From positions 1 to 6,217 of the forward strand of contig JAUNHS010000033.1 of assembly GCA_030523805.1 (NCBI GenBank): 6,217 nt of DNA, given 5' to 3'. This DNA comes from Acinetobacter sp. Lineage in GTDB: Bacteria; Pseudomonadota; Gammaproteobacteria; Pseudomonadales; Moraxellaceae. The notes below the pieces were generated by a model, which was given only the letters and a program-made list of their open reading frames with translations, was not told the DNA's origin and made no database searches. Positions 4,830-6,217 of the stretch are shown in pieces (within the stretch, counting starts at the first letter, position 1; every line of letters begins with the position of its first letter). The position numbers were made by a program, and so were the translations under genes.

Positions 4830-6217
4830 TTACAATCCATTGGCTTGCGACCATTTTAAAATGCGAAGTTGAGCCATCGGCTGTAGCTGTAAGCAAGCCG
4901 CATGACCCAAGCCAGCAGGCGTTTTACAAAATTCAGCATTGGCATTTTTACCATTTTGCTGTGAAATGCTTAATCTTTGTTCGTGCGTTGCCATCGCCCA
5001 TTGTAATGGCCAAATGCCTTGCCCAAGCGTGATGCGTTGTACTTGTTGTGGTAGCAATGCTGGTAAAGTCGTCGCATTTAAACCACCACACACGCCCCAC
5101 GGCATACATAATTGCAACAACTCACTTTGTCCCAATGTGGGTTCACAACTTGCCGTTGCTTGGCGATACACAGGAATATACAAGCGATTTTGTCGCACAT
5201 AAGGCGATGCAATCCCTTTTATCTCCCCTGCCACCGAAGCATAACGATAAAACCAACCACGGCTAGACGATTGATTTTGCTCAGATAATTGCTGTAAAGG
5301 CATTAAGGCTTGTGTGTCATTTTGCGATATTGCACCCTTTGCCAATGGCTCATGCAATACATACACGCCATCATGTGCTGTAACTGGTGATTTTGCCCAT
5401 AGCGAACTATAATCGCCAGAACTCCACGCCACTGCCAAAAATTGCCCTTGAGCATTGGAATGTGCCGACACGCTCGGTGCATGATAAAAACGTGGACTTA
5501 ATCCATCAGCACGATATTCATTTAAAATGCGTTGTACCATTGCTGTAAATGGACGTTGTGCTTGATGACTTTGCGATAATTGCACACGAAATGCCTGCCC
5601 TGCCAAATCTGCAAAATACAAACGATCCCACACGCCATCTTGATTGCTATCTATCGCTTGAATCGGGCTAACAACGCTGTATTTAAGGTGATGAACATCG
5701 CCATCTGTTGCTGCAATCACATCTGCCGATGTACTTTGCCGATGATTTGCACTCGCCCACCAGAGCAATTCGCCTGTCATGGCATCAAACAAATAAATGC
5801 CTGCCCCTTGCTGATTGGTTTGATGGTAATTGCTTTGCTCATAGCCTGTATCGTAACCACCACCGACTGCCATCACCAAGCGACGTTTTCCTTGCCAATA
5901 CACATAGCCCACCGTTGGTTTAGACCAACTTTGCCCCATGTGGCGTAATTGTGGATAATGCGTACTGCCTTGTGCATGATGTACACTTTCACGCTCAGGA
6001 TCTATATGAAATTGCAACTGTATGCGATGGGGTTGCTGTGCAGAAAATTGCGATAAATCTAACGCATAATAACTCCGTCCACCCATACGCAAACCACCAT
6101 ACGCCCATTGCATTGCGTGTTGTGTTAAATGCCCTTGGCGATTGTCTTGGCGAGATAATTGCTGTGCCGTGCGAACATGGAATGCACCTTGCGTATCACG
6201 CTGGTATTGGCTATGCA
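4830..6217 (-). CDS. PilY1/ComC-like type IV pilus tip protein, C-terminal part (5' end outside window)
   Basis: 462 codons are visible, open to the window edge at 6217; the Met at 6113 is internal, since 34 in-frame codons precede it without a stop. PilY1 family proteins are secreted, tip- or surface-associated factors needed for pilus assembly, adhesion, twitching and, as ComC in Acinetobacter, DNA uptake. The visible part matches the C-terminal beta-propeller: GQSWSKPTVGYV (60-71, counted from that Met), AVGGGYDTGYE (82-92), YLFDAMTGELLW (107-118), and the EF-hand-like calcium loop DSNQDGVWD (155-163, bases 5625-5651) followed by LYFADLAGQAFRVQL (165-179). Five cysteines (323, 336, 342, 396, 407) fit an extracytoplasmic, disulphide-bearing fold. 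It is rich in Gln and His. The end, LRILKWSQANGL, resembles the family's normal C-terminus, so the 3' end is complete. Minor pilin genes probably lie upstream, outside the window. The family is firm; pilY1 versus comC naming is not decidable here. Confidence 0.88.
   Translation of the reverse strand, partial: HSQYQRDTQGAFHVRTAQQLSRQDNRQGHLTQHAMQWAYGGLRMGGRSYYALDLSQFSAQQPHRIQLQFHIDPERESVHHAQGSTHYPQLRHMGQSWSKPTVGYVYWQGKRRLVMAVGGGYDTGYEQSNYHQTNQQGAGIYLFDAMTGELLWWASANHRQSTSADVIAATDGDVHHLKYSVVSPIQAIDSNQDGVWDRLYFADLAGQAFRVQLSQSHQAQRPFTAMVQRILNEYRADGLSPRFYHAPSVSAHSNAQGQFLAVAWSSGDYSSLWAKSPVTAHDGVYVLHEPLAKGAISQNDTQALMPLQQLSEQNQSSSRGWFYRYASVAGEIKGIASPYVRQNRLYIPVYRQATASCEPTLGQSELLQLCMPWGVCGGLNATTLPALLPQQVQRITLGQGIWPLQWAMATHEQRLSISQQNGKNANAEFCKTPAGLGHAACLQLQPMAQLRILKWSQANGL

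Noticed and set aside
5580..5948. Open frames on the plus strand opposite the pilY1-like gene (also near 4939-5266)
   Set aside because: Their Cys/His-rich composition comes from the Gln/His/Ala-rich minus-strand protein; no domain, signal or ribosome binding site supports them.
6111..6113. ATG at 6113 as the start of the pilY1-like gene
   Set aside because: The frame stays open for 34 more codons to the window edge, and PilY1 proteins are much longer, so this is an internal Met of a truncated gene.
1..6217. Search for CRISPR arrays, insertion sequences, tRNA genes, phage or defence genes
   Set aside because: No regularly spaced repeats, transposase motifs, tRNA-like cloverleafs or defence domains were seen; coding sequence fills nearly the whole window and all genes belong to known core or pilus families.

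Overview
The window is a chromosomal segment of a gammaproteobacterium, most likely Moraxellaceae (Acinetobacter or a close relative). The evidence is the low GC content (low 40s % by eye), ribosomal and TrmD proteins of Acinetobacter type as far as I recall them, and a PilY1/ComC-type pilus protein directly upstream of rpsP. The genus call is inference. All seven genes lie on the minus strand, so transcription runs from high to low coordinates. I see no credible gene on the plus strand.

In order of transcription: (1) 6217-4830, the C-terminal part of a PilY1/ComC-like type IV pilus tip protein, cut by the window edge. (2) 4829-4631, a 199-base spacer with a candidate promoter and, downstream of it, a terminator-like hairpin in what would be the rpsP leader. 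(3) 4630-2452, the classical rpsP-rimM-trmD-rplS operon: 30S protein S16, a 30S maturation factor, the tRNA m1G37 methyltransferase and 50S protein L19. It is closed by a clean intrinsic terminator at 2402-2431. (4) 2357-1452, truB, tRNA Psi55 synthase, probably with its own promoter. (5) 1349-54, a lipoprotein lytic murein transglycosylase of the MltB type with a C-terminal peptidoglycan-binding domain, followed by a terminator at the window edge.

The middle genes form a translation module: two ribosomal proteins, one ribosome assembly factor and two tRNA modification enzymes. The outer genes act at the cell envelope, one in type IV pilus assembly, adhesion or DNA uptake, the other in cell wall turnover. 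The genes themselves are conserved and look intact. I found no undescribed system, mobile element, CRISPR array or RNA gene. The points worth a second look are RNA-level: the hairpin in the rpsP leader, stem-loops at each junction of the operon, and a second in-frame start with its own Shine-Dalgarno sequence upstream of rplS.
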